Assembly: GCF_001439815.1 (NCBI RefSeq) | Contig: NZ_JYLM01000007.1 | Coordinates: 186,001 to 250,000 of the forward strand | DNA: 64,000 nucleotides | Origin: Pseudomonas orientalis | GTDB lineage: Bacteria > Pseudomonadota > Gammaproteobacteria > Pseudomonadales > Pseudomonadaceae | Reading direction: 5' to 3' | Part shown: positions 1 to 8,487 of the stretch, in pieces | Numbering within the stretch: position 1 is the first letter of the stretch | How the letters are laid out: every line of letters starts with the position of its first letter | Made by a program: the position numbers and the translations under genes | Notes under the pieces: generated by a model | The model's database searches: none | What the model saw: the letters and a program-made list of their open reading frames with translations, nothing else | Told to the model about the DNA's origin: nothing

Positions 1-375
1 ATGCATTATCTTGAACGCGTGCGCATTCCGGAGCAGGCCCACAAGTTTCCGGGGCAGCTTTCAGGCGGCCAGCAACAGCGCGTGGCAATTGCCCGCGCGC
101 TGTGCATGAAACCCAAAATTATGCTGTTCGACGAGCCGACGTCGGCGCTGGACCCTGAGATGGTGAAAGAGGTTCTGGACACCATGATCGGCCTGGCCGA
201 AGACGGCATGACCATGTTGTGCGTCACCCACGAGATGGGCTTTGCGCGCACCGTGGCCAACCGCGTGATCTTCATGGACAAGGGCGAGATCGTGGAGCAG
301 GCGGCGCCGAATGACTTCTTCGATAACCCGCAGAATGATCGGACCAAGTTGTTCCTGAGCCAGATTTTGCATTGA
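1..375 (+). CDS. Polar amino-acid ABC transporter ATP-binding subunit, C-terminal part
   Basis: This is the tail of an ABC ATPase whose start lies before the window. It shows the ABC signature LSGGQQQR, the Walker B stretch IMLFDEPTSALDP and the switch histidine in CVTHEMGFA. These features, with the MDKGEIVEQ segment, are typical of the HisP/GlnQ/AapP family that powers polar or general amino-acid uptake at the inner membrane. The Walker A half is missing only because the window begins inside the gene. A strong intrinsic terminator follows, so this is the last gene of its operon. Which amino acid is carried cannot be told from this fragment. Confidence 0.93.
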   Translation: MHYLERVRIPEQAHKFPGQLSGGQQQRVAIARALCMKPKIMLFDEPTSALDPEMVKEVLDTMIGLAEDGMTMLCVTHEMGFARTVANRVIFMDKGEIVEQAAPNDFFDNPQNDRTKLFLSQILH

Positions 376-392
376 TCGGTGGATGATGCTTG

Positions 393-429
393 AAAACAAA
401 CCCGGCCCTGGCGCCGGGTTTGTTTTTTT
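393..429 (+). terminator. Intrinsic terminator after the ABC ATPase gene
   Basis: A GC-rich inverted repeat (aacccggc / gccgggtt) flanked by A- and T-rich arms is followed by a run of seven T. It lies 18 bases after the ATPase stop and about 5 bases before the mqsA stop on the other strand, so it may serve both converging genes. Confidence 0.85.
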
Positions 430-433
430 GGGT

Positions 434-928
434 TTACGAGGCTTTCAGCGTTTCGGCCTCGTCATGGACGGTATAGGTGAAGGCGCCACGCAAATCAGCA
501 CCTTCGGCCAGGACTTTTGTGTCCGCCAGCAAATGCGGGTGGCGATCCAATAGCCGCATCAGGATCACCAGGGACCTTGGGGCGGCCAGTTCGCCGCGTT
601 CGTAGCGAGAGAATGCGTTGTGGCCGACGCCGGACAGCAAATCCACGGCCTCTTTTTGCGTAAGGTGAAGCTTGCGGCGGATGCGTTTGATCTCGGCGCC
701 GATCATTTTCCGGGCGGCGAGGGCCAGTTCAGCCTTTGCCGCGTCGTATCGATCTGTGCTGTCGTTGTCCGGGTCCCAGAAACTGTCGCCGCATACCTTG
801 CATTCCCAGCCTGAAAGATTGTCGACCTGGCGCTCCATGCCTTTGATGCGGATGGTTTCGCTGCGGCCCTCAAAGTAACTCAATGCATCTGGGGCGCCGC
901 AGATGTAGCAAAGCTCGGTTTTTTTCAT
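434..928 (-). CDS. mqsA: MqsA-type antitoxin, zinc-finger plus HTH
   Basis: This is the antitoxin and autorepressor of a type II toxin-antitoxin pair. The N-terminus carries two CxxC pairs (CYIC near residue 7 and CKVC near residue 43) that fit the MqsA zinc site. Residues about 75-135 form an Xre-type helix-turn-helix (LTQKEAVDLL ... NAFSRYERGE), the DNA-binding half of MqsA. At 164 residues it is about 30 longer than E. coli MqsA, the extra part being an acidic C-terminal tail. The start overlaps the upstream toxin gene's stop by four bases (ATGA), so the two are translationally coupled. Confidence 0.9.
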   Translation of the reverse strand: MKKTELCYICGAPDALSYFEGRSETIRIKGMERQVDNLSGWECKVCGDSFWDPDNDSTDRYDAAKAELALAARKMIGAEIKRIRRKLHLTQKEAVDLLSGVGHNAFSRYERGELAAPRSLVILMRLLDRHPHLLADTKVLAEGADLRGAFTYTVHDEAETLKAS

Positions 929-1236
929 GATTGTCTCTCCTTGAAGGAGATTACCGGCGGTCTACCGTTTGGGCGGTAAGTGACCTTGATGTAAATCTCC
1001 CTGTTTTTTGCATGCGTGTAATACACGTCTTGCCAGGTTCGATGATCCCCATAGGTCGTCATCGACTTGTACAGCATCCTGTTTCTCAGTTCGTAAATGA
1101 CGCTCTGCATATCCTCGATACTAAAGCCGAGATGCTCGCTGGATTCCTTTGCTGTCCTGGTAAACGCTCTGCTTCCAAGCCGCCTGACATCCGCTTTTAT
1201 CACCGCCAAATCGTAATGAGGTGTGTACTTTTCCAT
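925..1236 (-). CDS. mqsR: MqsR-type mRNA interferase toxin
   Basis: The 103-residue protein matches E. coli MqsR in length and in signature stretches: MEKYTPHY at the N-terminus, YKSMTTYGDH, TWQDVY and the C-terminal VISFKE. MqsR is a RelE-fold ribonuclease that cuts mRNA, mainly at GCU-type sites, and is held in check by MqsA. The toxin is the first gene of the pair, as in E. coli, and the antitoxin overlaps its end. The operon is probably repressed by MqsA at the palindrome just upstream. The cut specificity of this homologue is not visible from sequence. Confidence 0.9.
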   Translation of the reverse strand: MEKYTPHYDLAVIKADVRRLGSRAFTRTAKESSEHLGFSIEDMQSVIYELRNRMLYKSMTTYGDHRTWQDVYYTHAKNREIYIKVTYRPNGRPPVISFKERQS

Positions 1237-1254
1237 AAGACACCTGAGTCCAAT

Positions 1255-1275
1255 AATTACCCTCTGAGGGTAATT
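1255..1275. promoter_or_regulatory. Palindromic operator candidate of mqsRA
   Basis: A perfect 10-bp inverted repeat (aattaccctc / gagggtaatt) around one central base lies 19 bp upstream of the mqsR start. MqsA proteins bind palindromes in their own promoters. The half-site differs from the E. coli AACCT motif, so this assignment rests on position and symmetry. Confidence 0.65.
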
Positions 1276-1456
1276 TTACCAATCGAAAATACTGCTCCTT
1301 TCCCTGCCCAAGAACCCTAGTGCGTTGCCTTTGTAGGCAGCTCCGAATAGCCTGTGGGAAAATTCATCCTGTGAGTGGCCGTACTGCAAGCGATCTGCAG
1401 GCACTGCGCTCGGCAAGACCCGCAACGCGCCAAATCCCTCTGCCGGCAGTTGATCA

Positions 1457-2722
1457 ATGAACCCTGAAACCCGACGCAAGACTGAACTTGAAGAGCTGCT
1501 GATTGACGCCGAGGCCGACGACGAGGCGGTGCAACACGCGCAGCCGGGCGTGGCTCGCCCCTGGTTGCTGTTGCTCGGCCTGGTCCTGGTGGCGCTGAAC
1601 CTGCGCCCGGCGTTGTCGAGCCTGTCGCCGCTGCTGGCGCAAGTCTCCGGCAGCCTGGGCTTGTCGGCCGTCAAGGCCGGGTTGCTGACCACCTTGCCGG
1701 TGCTGTGCCTGGGCCTGTTCGCGCCGACCGCGCCACTGCTGGCGCGACGTTTTGGCGCCGAGCGCGTGGTGTTGGGCATTCTGCTGACCCTGGCCGCCGG
1801 GATCATCCTGCGCAGTTCGTTCGGTGAAGTGGGCCTGTTCCTCGGCAGCCTGATTGCCGGCGCGAGCATCGGCATTATCGGCGTGCTGTTGCCGGGCATC
1901 GTCAAGCGTGATTTCGCCAGGCAGGCCGGGACCATGACCGGGGTCTACACCATGGCGTTGTGCCTGGGCGCCGCGATGGCAGCGGGTGCTACCGTGCCGT
2001 TGAGCCACTACTTCGGTGACAGTTGGAACATTGGCCTGGGCTTCTGGATGCTGCCGGCGCTGGCGGCGGCGTTGGTCTGGTTGCCGCAGGTCGGCCAACA
2101 GCACGGCAGCCACCGCGTTGCTTATCGTGTAAAGGGTTTGCTGCGCGACCCACTGGCCTGGCAGGTCACGCTTTACATGGGGCTGCAATCTTCGCTGGCC
2201 TACATCGTGTTCGGCTGGTTGCCCTCGATCCTGATCGGACGCGGCCTGAGTGCCACCGAGGCCGGGTTGGCATTATCCGGCTCGATCATCGTGCAACTGC
2301 TCAGTTCGCTTGCCGCCCCCTGGCTCGCCACCCGGGGCAAGGACCAGCGCCTGGCAATCGTGGTGGTGATGCTGCTGACCCTGGGCGGTTTGTTCGGTTG
2401 TCTTTACGCACCGCTGGAGGGCTTGTGGGGTTGGGCGATTGTATTGGGCCTGGGGCAGGGCGGTACCTTCAGCCTGGCGCTGACCTTGATCGTGTTGCGC
2501 TCACGCGATTCCCACGTGGCGGCCAACCTGTCGAGCATGGCTCAGGGCATCGGTTACACCCTGGCGTCTCTCGGCCCGTTCGCGGTCGGCCTGGTGCATG
2601 ACTGGACCGGCGGCTGGACAGCCATCGGCTGGATCTTCGCCGTGATCGGCCTGGGTGCCATCGTCGCGGGCCTCGGTGCCGGACGTGCGCGCTACGTGCA
2701 AGTCACCGGCGAGCCCGTTTAG
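1457..2722 (+). CDS. CynX/NimT-family MFS transporter
   Basis: This 421-residue inner-membrane protein of the major facilitator superfamily has about 12 hydrophobic segments after an acidic 35-residue cytoplasmic N-terminus. The segment LVLVALNLRPALSSLSPLL is the hallmark first helix of the CynX (cyanate) / NimT (2-nitroimidazole) subfamily. No cynTS genes lie nearby, so cyanate is not a supported substrate. It is probably an exporter or importer of a small anion or heterocycle. It stands alone and ends tail to tail with the minus-strand fimbrial operon, the two stop codons overlapping at 2719-2722. Confidence 0.85.
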   Translation: MNPETRRKTELEELLIDAEADDEAVQHAQPGVARPWLLLLGLVLVALNLRPALSSLSPLLAQVSGSLGLSAVKAGLLTTLPVLCLGLFAPTAPLLARRFGAERVVLGILLTLAAGIILRSSFGEVGLFLGSLIAGASIGIIGVLLPGIVKRDFARQAGTMTGVYTMALCLGAAMAAGATVPLSHYFGDSWNIGLGFWMLPALAAALVWLPQVGQQHGSHRVAYRVKGLLRDPLAWQVTLYMGLQSSLAYIVFGWLPSILIGRGLSATEAGLALSGSIIVQLLSSLAAPWLATRGKDQRLAIVVVMLLTLGGLFGCLYAPLEGLWGWAIVLGLGQGGTFSLALTLIVLRSRDSHVAANLSSMAQGIGYTLASLGPFAVGLVHDWTGGWTAIGWIFAVIGLGAIVAGLGAGRARYVQVTGEPV

Positions 2723-3363
2723 AGGTACACCACTTCCAGCGTGGCCGAGCCATCGAGTGGGGTGTCCACGCTCAGGTCCAGGTTCTGCCGGGCATTGATC
2801 ACGGTCTGCACCGTGACGATGCCGCCCAGGACACCGATGGCCGTGGGCCCGCTGACGCTGCCTTCAACGGCGGTAAAGCCCAGGTAGCTTCTGGAACCGA
2901 TGTCGATGGGGTTGAGGTTGGAGGTGCGCCACGCCAGGCCACCGGTGGTGGACTCGGTGCCGTAGAGCTGCGGCGTGTTGCCCGCCTGGGTCTGCCGAGG
3001 GTCGAAGGTCATGGAGTAGACCCCAAGGCGGTTGCCGCTGTTGTCGAACCCCAGCCCGTAGTAAATCTCACTGTTGACCATGGCCGAGCCGTCGCGGTTG
3101 TCGCGCATGCGCAGGGCATAGCGGGTCGGGCCGTTGCAGGCGATGCCGATGTGCAGGGTCTTGGCGGGCAGCCGTGTGGCGGTGTCCAGGTTCAGGTCTT
3201 GCCGGGCGATCTTGCCGTAGTCGATCAGGCCGCCGCCGGACAGTTGCGGCTGGCACGCGGCGGGAGTGATCAGTCCTTGGACGCTCAGGTCCACCGTCGA
3301 AGCCGCCCACGCCGACTCGGCGGTGGCAATCAAGAACAGGCTGGAAAGGACGCAGGTCTTCAT
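2719..3363 (-). CDS. DUF1120 fimbrial subunit-like protein
   Basis: This secreted protein of 214 residues has a signal peptide ending ...ESAWA. The DUF1120 pattern follows: STVDLSVQGLITPAACQP, then GLIDYGKI, a second Cys in IACNGPTR, and the shared MRDNRDGSA segment. It ends LDGSATLEVVYL. The two cysteines are placed to form one disulfide, and the closing beta-strand with penultimate Tyr resembles chaperone-usher pilins. E. coli relatives include GltF and YhcF. It is the last gene of the operon, immediately after the two-domain subunit. Role as a minor or terminating pilus subunit is inferred. Confidence 0.85.
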   Translation of the reverse strand: MKTCVLSSLFLIATAESAWAASTVDLSVQGLITPAACQPQLSGGGLIDYGKIARQDLNLDTATRLPAKTLHIGIACNGPTRYALRMRDNRDGSAMVNSEIYYGLGFDNSGNRLGVYSMTFDPRQTQAGNTPQLYGTESTTGGLAWRTSNLNPIDIGSRSYLGFTAVEGSVSGPTAIGVLGGIVTVQTVINARQNLDLSVDTPLDGSATLEVVYL

Positions 3364-3374
3364 GGTTCGGACTC

Positions 3375-4529
3375 CTATAAGTAAAAGATTTCGATAGTGC
3401 CGGACCCGTTGATGCGCACGACGTCGCGCAGATCCAGGGTTTGCGTGGGGGCCAGGTACGCCTTGATGCGCACCGTGCCGGCCAGGGTCTGAATAGCGAT
3501 TGGCCCGGTGGTGACGCCGGTTTTGTCGGTAAACGCCAGCAGGCTGTTGGCGGCCATGGGGATTTGTCGCGCTGTGGAGCTGCTCCAGGCAGCGCCACCA
3601 CTGGTGGAGTCGGTACGGTAGAGCGCTGCGTAGCTGTCGGCGCTGAAATCCGCCGGGTCGACCGTCAGGTAGAAACGCCCGATTTTGTTGCGGCTGGCGT
3701 CCAGGTCCAGTCCATAGGCCGTTTCATCGATGCCGCCGGTGGCCGAGCCGTCGCGGTTGTCGCGCATGTGCAGGGCGAAGCGCGCCGGGGCGTCGCAGGT
3801 CACATTCAAGCGCAGGGTGCGAGCCGGCAGCGGCGTCTCAGTGGTCGCGCTCAGGTCTTTGGCGTACAACGTGCCGTAGTCCACCACGCCCTGGTCCGAC
3901 AGCAACGGTTGGCAGGCGGTCGGCGCGAAGTGGGCGCGCAGTGTCAGATCGCGGTAGCGCCCGCTGGCATTGTTGTACAACATCCCGCTGACTTCCCAGG
4001 TGGTGGCGTCGCGCACCTGGGTGGCGGCCGGGTCGGCCCAGGCGCGCAGCGTCATGTGCAGCGACAGGGTTTTACCCATCATCGGCACGCCCTGGTCCAG
4101 CGGCGCGATGCCATGGTCGGGACGCCATTGCAGCACGCTTGCGCTGCTCACCGGCGCCTGGCCCGCGCCGGGCAACAAGCCCAGTTCCACCGCCCTGCCG
4201 TCGAGTACGGCGTTGCCGACCTCGATGGCATAGCTGCCGTGGGGCGTGAACTGCAGGCGCTGTGCGGTGGCGGCGGTGCCGCGATAGAACAGGCTCAGGT
4301 CCTGGGCTCGGGGGCAGGTGAAGGTGAGGCTTATCCGGCGTTCGCCAAGCAAGCGTTGCGGCGCACTGTCGCTTTGCGCCAGGCGGCTCATCAGGCCGAA
4401 ATCCACCAGCGGTTCGCTGAGGTTGAGTTGGCACTCTTCAAAGGCATGAGCGGTGCCGGCAAACGCGAGTAATAACCCCAGGCTCAGGTGGCGCAAACAA
4501 GTAGCAAAATGCATGGCGGTAGTCCTCAT
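3375..4529 (-). CDS. Two-domain fimbrial tip protein with C-terminal DUF1120
   Basis: At 384 residues this is about twice the size of the other subunits. A signal peptide (ending AGTAHAF) is followed by a unique domain of about 175 residues with two cysteines (EECQLNL, FTCPRAQD). A complete DUF1120 domain follows, from about residue 195 (APTACQPLLSDQGVVDYG) to the C-terminal GTIEIFYL. That layout, lectin-like domain plus pilin domain, is the one used by tip adhesins such as FimH. Its gene directly follows the usher with a 4-base overlap. The receptor cannot be predicted; adhesin function is inferred from architecture. Confidence 0.82.
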   Translation of the reverse strand: MRTTAMHFATCLRHLSLGLLLAFAGTAHAFEECQLNLSEPLVDFGLMSRLAQSDSAPQRLLGERRISLTFTCPRAQDLSLFYRGTAATAQRLQFTPHGSYAIEVGNAVLDGRAVELGLLPGAGQAPVSSASVLQWRPDHGIAPLDQGVPMMGKTLSLHMTLRAWADPAATQVRDATTWEVSGMLYNNASGRYRDLTLRAHFAPTACQPLLSDQGVVDYGTLYAKDLSATTETPLPARTLRLNVTCDAPARFALHMRDNRDGSATGGIDETAYGLDLDASRNKIGRFYLTVDPADFSADSYAALYRTDSTSGGAAWSSSTARQIPMAANSLLAFTDKTGVTTGPIAIQTLAGTVRIKAYLAPTQTLDLRDVVRINGSGTIEIFYL

Positions 4530-6970
4530 GGCGTGTGGCAGCGAGCGGGCGCGGTTTCGAAATACACCGTAGGATCGGCTTTTTCCGGCAGTTCGTAGCG
4601 CAGCTCACAGCGTTCGCCCTGCGGCGTGGTGATCCACAGTTGCCCTTGATCCAATACATTGGGCAGGAACACTTGGCTGGCGTCCTGCACCAGGGTGATG
4701 AACTCACCGCTGGCCGTGCTCACGGAGGCGCCCACCGGCAGCGGTTCGCCTCGGTCGGTGCTGACGGTGAGCAACATGCGGCGCGTCAGGCCCACGCCGA
4801 ACTCGACCCGGTCCACCGCGCCGCGCCCGGCCGAGATCATCGCCAGGCCGTTGTTGATGTCGGCATTGCGCGGTAGCGAACGGGTTTGCACTTCCACCGG
4901 GCTGCGCCCGTAGGCGGCCACTTGGGAGACCACAGCCTGGCCGTGCCAATCGGTCCAGACCGGGCCGCTGGGGGTGCTGAGCTTGATGCCGCTCATGTCG
5001 CCGACCGATACCAGAGCGAAGGTATCGCGCACCGGATACGGTGAAAACGTGACGCCGCCGTCGTGCAATACCACCCCGCCGCGTGCGCCGCCCTGGTAGC
5101 TGGAGCGCTCGGCATCGGAGCGGCTGTAGCTCAGGTCCAGCTGGGTGTAGCGCGGCAGTGCCGAGACACCGACGCTGGTTTCCACCTGACGGTCGCGGCT
5201 GTCGTGCTCGGCGCTGACGCGGTAACTGAGCTGGTCGTCGATCTGTTCGGTGACGCCCAGGCCGGTGCGGTTTTCGCCGCCGGAATTGCGTACCCAGCTG
5301 CGCAGCCGGCGACTCTCGCCCAACGGCACGCTGATAGTGAGGTACACCGCATTGTCCTGTCGCTGGCTGCCGCCCAGTTGCCATTCGGCACTGGCCGAAA
5401 ACGATACCGCCCCGATGCTCGTGCCCCACGAGGCCAGGGCGCGGCTGCTGCCGTCGCCGGCAAAATTGGACGAACGCGACACGCCGGCACTGAAGGCGCC
5501 CAGCATCGGGTGCGACCACCCCAGATTGAGGCTTTGCTGGTCTCGATAGCGTGAGTTCTTCTGGCTACCGTCGCGCTCGTAGGTGCTTTCTTCCAGCTCG
5601 CGATAACCGATGCTGCGCCAGGAGTTGGCGGCGCTGATCGACCACTGTTCGCCCAAGCGTTGCGACCAGGAAATATCCGTCTGCACCCCGGAGACCTTTT
5701 CCCGGGCCTGGGTGTTGGACAGTTGCGTGGACAGTTGGATCTGGGTGTCCAGGAGCGGCTGCCAACCCAGGCTTGCCCCTGCCGAGCGGTATTGGCTGGC
5801 GGCCAGCACACCGCCGCCCAGGGTCAGTTGCGGATGCACGGCCCCGGTCCAGCCGCCACTGACGACCCAGGGATCTCCCCCTTTGGCGTCGCCGAGCTTG
5901 CGCACGCGACCCGCCGCCAGCGCGTACCCCGGCGCTGGCAGCCCCAGGCCAAGCATGGCGGCGGGTACGGTAAAGCGCCGTTCACCGCCGACACTTTCCT
6001 TGACCGTCACTTCCACGTCCGAGCGCGTATTGAGCCGACGCACATCACTTAAGGCGAAGGGCCCGGCGGGCACCACCGTGGAGTGAATCAACGCGCCGTT
6101 CTGGCGAACTTCCACTTGCGCGGGACTGTTGGCGATGCCCTGGATCAGCGCGCCCTGGCCTTGTTCTTGAAGCGCATGCTCAGTGAGCACCTGCACACCG
6201 GTAATCTGCGCGCCCGACAACACCGGGTTATAGAGGTTGATCTGCCCGGCTTGCAGCACCGCTTGCCGACTGGCAAAGGTGCGCTGGGCATAGGCTTCCA
6301 GATGGGTACTGCGTGACAGGCCATCCTGCCAGGTCTGGACCTGCCGGCTGCGCACGATCCAGTCACCGGCGTTGAAGCCCACTTCGGTATTGGCCGAGCC
6401 GAACCGGCTGGCGTCATCGCCAAAGCGGTTGTAAAAGCCGCTGAGGTCGTAATTGAGCATCCCGGCAAAGCCCCCGGTTTCGTACCCGGAGATATCCTGC
6501 GGGATTGGGCGCAAGGCTTCGGTAGGTACCACCAAAGACACCGACAGCGTCGCCGGATCGGGCTCCACCAGGCTTTGCGGGTACTGCGCCAGGAAGTCGT
6601 GGCAGTGCTCGGTATCGTCGGGCACCACCAGGTTGGCGGCGTCCAGCAAAGCGCGGTCAAAGCACAGGTTGCCTTGGCGGTCGAAACTTGCGTCGAGGCG
6701 GCCACGGCGCTGGCCATTGACCCGCAGGTTGACGGTGTGCCGTCCGGTGGCGAAGCGCGGCGCATCCAGCAACAGGCTGGCCAGTTGCGGGTCGATGCCG
6801 CGTTGTTGCAGGGTCTGGGCGTCGAAACCGGACGAGCCGGCACCCTCGGCCCAGGTCTTGGCCGGCAGCAGGGCGCACAGCAGCATCACCAGCGGCATGG
6901 GCTGGCGCAGGGGGAGAGCGGGCACGGCTTCGCCGTCACGGTAACTCGATACTGTTTTCACGCTTGGCAC
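4526..6970 (-). CDS. Outer-membrane fimbrial usher (FimD/PapC family)
   Basis: An 814-residue usher, the outer-membrane pore and assembly platform for chaperone-subunit complexes. After the signal sequence, the N-terminal periplasmic domain begins GFDAQTLQQRGIDPQLASLL. The barrel with internal plug contains the family stretches YDLSGFYNRF and RPYTQLDL-like strand repeats. The C-terminal domain contains GQLWITTPQGERCELRYEL. Length is near the usual 800-850. It lies 109 bp after the chaperone gene and overlaps the tip-protein gene by four bases. It is the only usher here, so all DUF1120 subunits of the locus probably pass through it. Confidence 0.92.
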   Translation of the reverse strand: MPSVKTVSSYRDGEAVPALPLRQPMPLVMLLCALLPAKTWAEGAGSSGFDAQTLQQRGIDPQLASLLLDAPRFATGRHTVNLRVNGQRRGRLDASFDRQGNLCFDRALLDAANLVVPDDTEHCHDFLAQYPQSLVEPDPATLSVSLVVPTEALRPIPQDISGYETGGFAGMLNYDLSGFYNRFGDDASRFGSANTEVGFNAGDWIVRSRQVQTWQDGLSRSTHLEAYAQRTFASRQAVLQAGQINLYNPVLSGAQITGVQVLTEHALQEQGQGALIQGIANSPAQVEVRQNGALIHSTVVPAGPFALSDVRRLNTRSDVEVTVKESVGGERRFTVPAAMLGLGLPAPGYALAAGRVRKLGDAKGGDPWVVSGGWTGAVHPQLTLGGGVLAASQYRSAGASLGWQPLLDTQIQLSTQLSNTQAREKVSGVQTDISWSQRLGEQWSISAANSWRSIGYRELEESTYERDGSQKNSRYRDQQSLNLGWSHPMLGAFSAGVSRSSNFAGDGSSRALASWGTSIGAVSFSASAEWQLGGSQRQDNAVYLTISVPLGESRRLRSWVRNSGGENRTGLGVTEQIDDQLSYRVSAEHDSRDRQVETSVGVSALPRYTQLDLSYSRSDAERSSYQGGARGGVVLHDGGVTFSPYPVRDTFALVSVGDMSGIKLSTPSGPVWTDWHGQAVVSQVAAYGRSPVEVQTRSLPRNADINNGLAMISAGRGAVDRVEFGVGLTRRMLLTVSTDRGEPLPVGASVSTASGEFITLVQDASQVFLPNVLDQGQLWITTPQGERCELRYELPEKADPTVYFETAPARCHTP

Positions 6971-7079
6971 TCTTGATGTGAACGCGCGGGCCCGTTTGAT
7001 CCGGTGCCGGCAGGCGTTCCGGTGACGATCAATGAGCCGTCACTTCTTTATCCGGGCGTGGTGATGCCCGGTGGTTCAG

Positions 7080-7784
7080 TCAGCGGGTGAGCGGTGCGTC
7101 GTAGGCCGCAACGGCAAAGCCGTACACCGTGGCTGGTTGCAGCCGCACTGTGTCGGCGCCGGCGCCGCTGGCCGGTACGCTCAAGGTTTCGCCGGGCAGC
7201 ACATAGGTGCGCGGCAGCATGGCCTTGCCGTTACCGGGCAGCAGTTGCAGCTCCTGCGCCAGGCGCACCACGTAGGGGGTGTCGTTGCGCACCTGCAAGG
7301 TGCCGTTGGTGAGCGTCCAGGTCAGGTCGGTCCACGGCGTGCGGTTGGGGGCCAAACCCTTGGGGTGCACGATCACCGGCAGGTTCTGGCGCACGGTCAC
7401 GCCCACGCGGGCATGCCCGGCGGCGGTGGCTGCGCGCCCTTGGGGCATGCCTTCGAACACCGCGCGTTTGAGCCGCTGGGTGAGCAACGGCTGCTGGTTT
7501 TGCAGGATGAAACGCACCAGTTGCGATTTGGACGATTCCACCCGTGACAACGGTGGCGTCACCACCAAAAGCGGCTCGGTGTCTTCGGGGATGTCCTGCA
7601 AGGTAACGTGCAGCAGTGCGAGTTGGCTGTCGGTGTTGGTCACCGATACGCTGGCTTCGCCATCGGCTTCAAGCACGATCACCACGGAGCTGTCGGGCAC
7701 CATGCCGTCGGCCTTGGCTTGAGAACCGAGTACCAGCAGCAAGGCAATCAGCCCTACAGCAGTGTTTGAGAAGAACGTCGTCAT
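7080..7784 (-). CDS. Periplasmic pilus chaperone (PapD-like)
   Basis: This 234-residue protein has a signal peptide ending GSQAKA and two immunoglobulin-like domains. The first shows VSVTNTDSQLALLHVTL and, near residue 90, the edge strand KSQLVRFILQNQQPLL; PapD-type chaperones clamp subunits there through alternating hydrophobic residues. The second begins around VIVHPKGLAPNRTPW. It would fold subunits by donor-strand complementation and hand them to the usher encoded next. It lies between the four upstream DUF1120 genes and the usher. Confidence 0.88.
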   Translation of the reverse strand: MTTFFSNTAVGLIALLLVLGSQAKADGMVPDSSVVIVLEADGEASVSVTNTDSQLALLHVTLQDIPEDTEPLLVVTPPLSRVESSKSQLVRFILQNQQPLLTQRLKRAVFEGMPQGRAATAAGHARVGVTVRQNLPVIVHPKGLAPNRTPWTDLTWTLTNGTLQVRNDTPYVVRLAQELQLLPGNGKAMLPRTYVLPGETLSVPASGAGADTVRLQPATVYGFAVAAYDAPLTR

Positions 7785-7815
7785 GACGGGGTTTCCATTA
7801 GGGCAAATAAGTCGA

Positions 7816-8484
7816 TCAGAGGTAGCGCAAATCCAGCACGATGGAGCCGTCGAGGGGCACTTCCTGATCCAGGGTCAGGTAGCGCGAAAAGTTGATCGCG
7901 GTTTCGACCTGAAGCTGGGTGGTGAGCTGGCTGAGAAAGTCGGGTTGACGGTCGCCCGGCAGGGCAAAGGCCATATAGGCGCGTGGGTAGGCATTCGGGT
8001 CCGGCGTCCAGGTTTCGCCGTCGTTGAGCGAGGACAGCACCTGCAGGGGTTGCGCGTCGCCCACCGGGTTGCGAAAGGCCAGCCCCACGGAGCCCAGGCG
8101 TTCGTCCGGGACATGAATGTTTATGCCCAGCCCGTAGAAAAAGTCCGGCGCCAGGGACGAGTCCGCGCGGTTGTCGACACCCACCAGCGCAAACAGCATT
8201 GGCCTTGCGCACTGCACATGCAGTTCCAGCGTGCGGCTGGGCAGCACGGTGAATTCGTCGCTGTGCAGGCTGCGCGCGGGGATCTTGCCGTACTCGATGC
8301 TGCCGTCTTCGGACAGCTCCACATGGCAGGCATCCGGCGTCACCCGGCCGGTTACCATCAGGTCGACATAGGACGCCGCCCCGGCCTCTGCGGTGGCGGC
8401 CAGGGCGAGCAGCACGGCAACAGAGCGCACCTTCAGCCGGGAGCATGGTCGGTGCCTGGCGGGGTTTGAGGAAGGGGCGGTCAT
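7816..8484 (-). CDS. DUF1120 fimbrial subunit-like protein
   Basis: A 222-residue DUF1120 protein with a longer N-terminus before the hydrophobic signal core (SVAVLLALAATAEAGAA). It keeps the family landmarks YVDLMVTGRVTPDACHV, SIEYGKIPA, VQCARPMLF and VDNRADSS, and ends LDGSIVLDLRYL. It is the most divergent of the subunits here. It starts three bases after the stop of the preceding paralogue and is followed by the chaperone gene, so it belongs to the same transcript. Confidence 0.83.
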   Translation of the reverse strand: MTAPSSNPARHRPCSRLKVRSVAVLLALAATAEAGAASYVDLMVTGRVTPDACHVELSEDGSIEYGKIPARSLHSDEFTVLPSRTLELHVQCARPMLFALVGVDNRADSSLAPDFFYGLGINIHVPDERLGSVGLAFRNPVGDAQPLQVLSSLNDGETWTPDPNAYPRAYMAFALPGDRQPDFLSQLTTQLQVETAINFSRYLTLDQEVPLDGSIVLDLRYL

Positions 8485-8487
8485 GGG

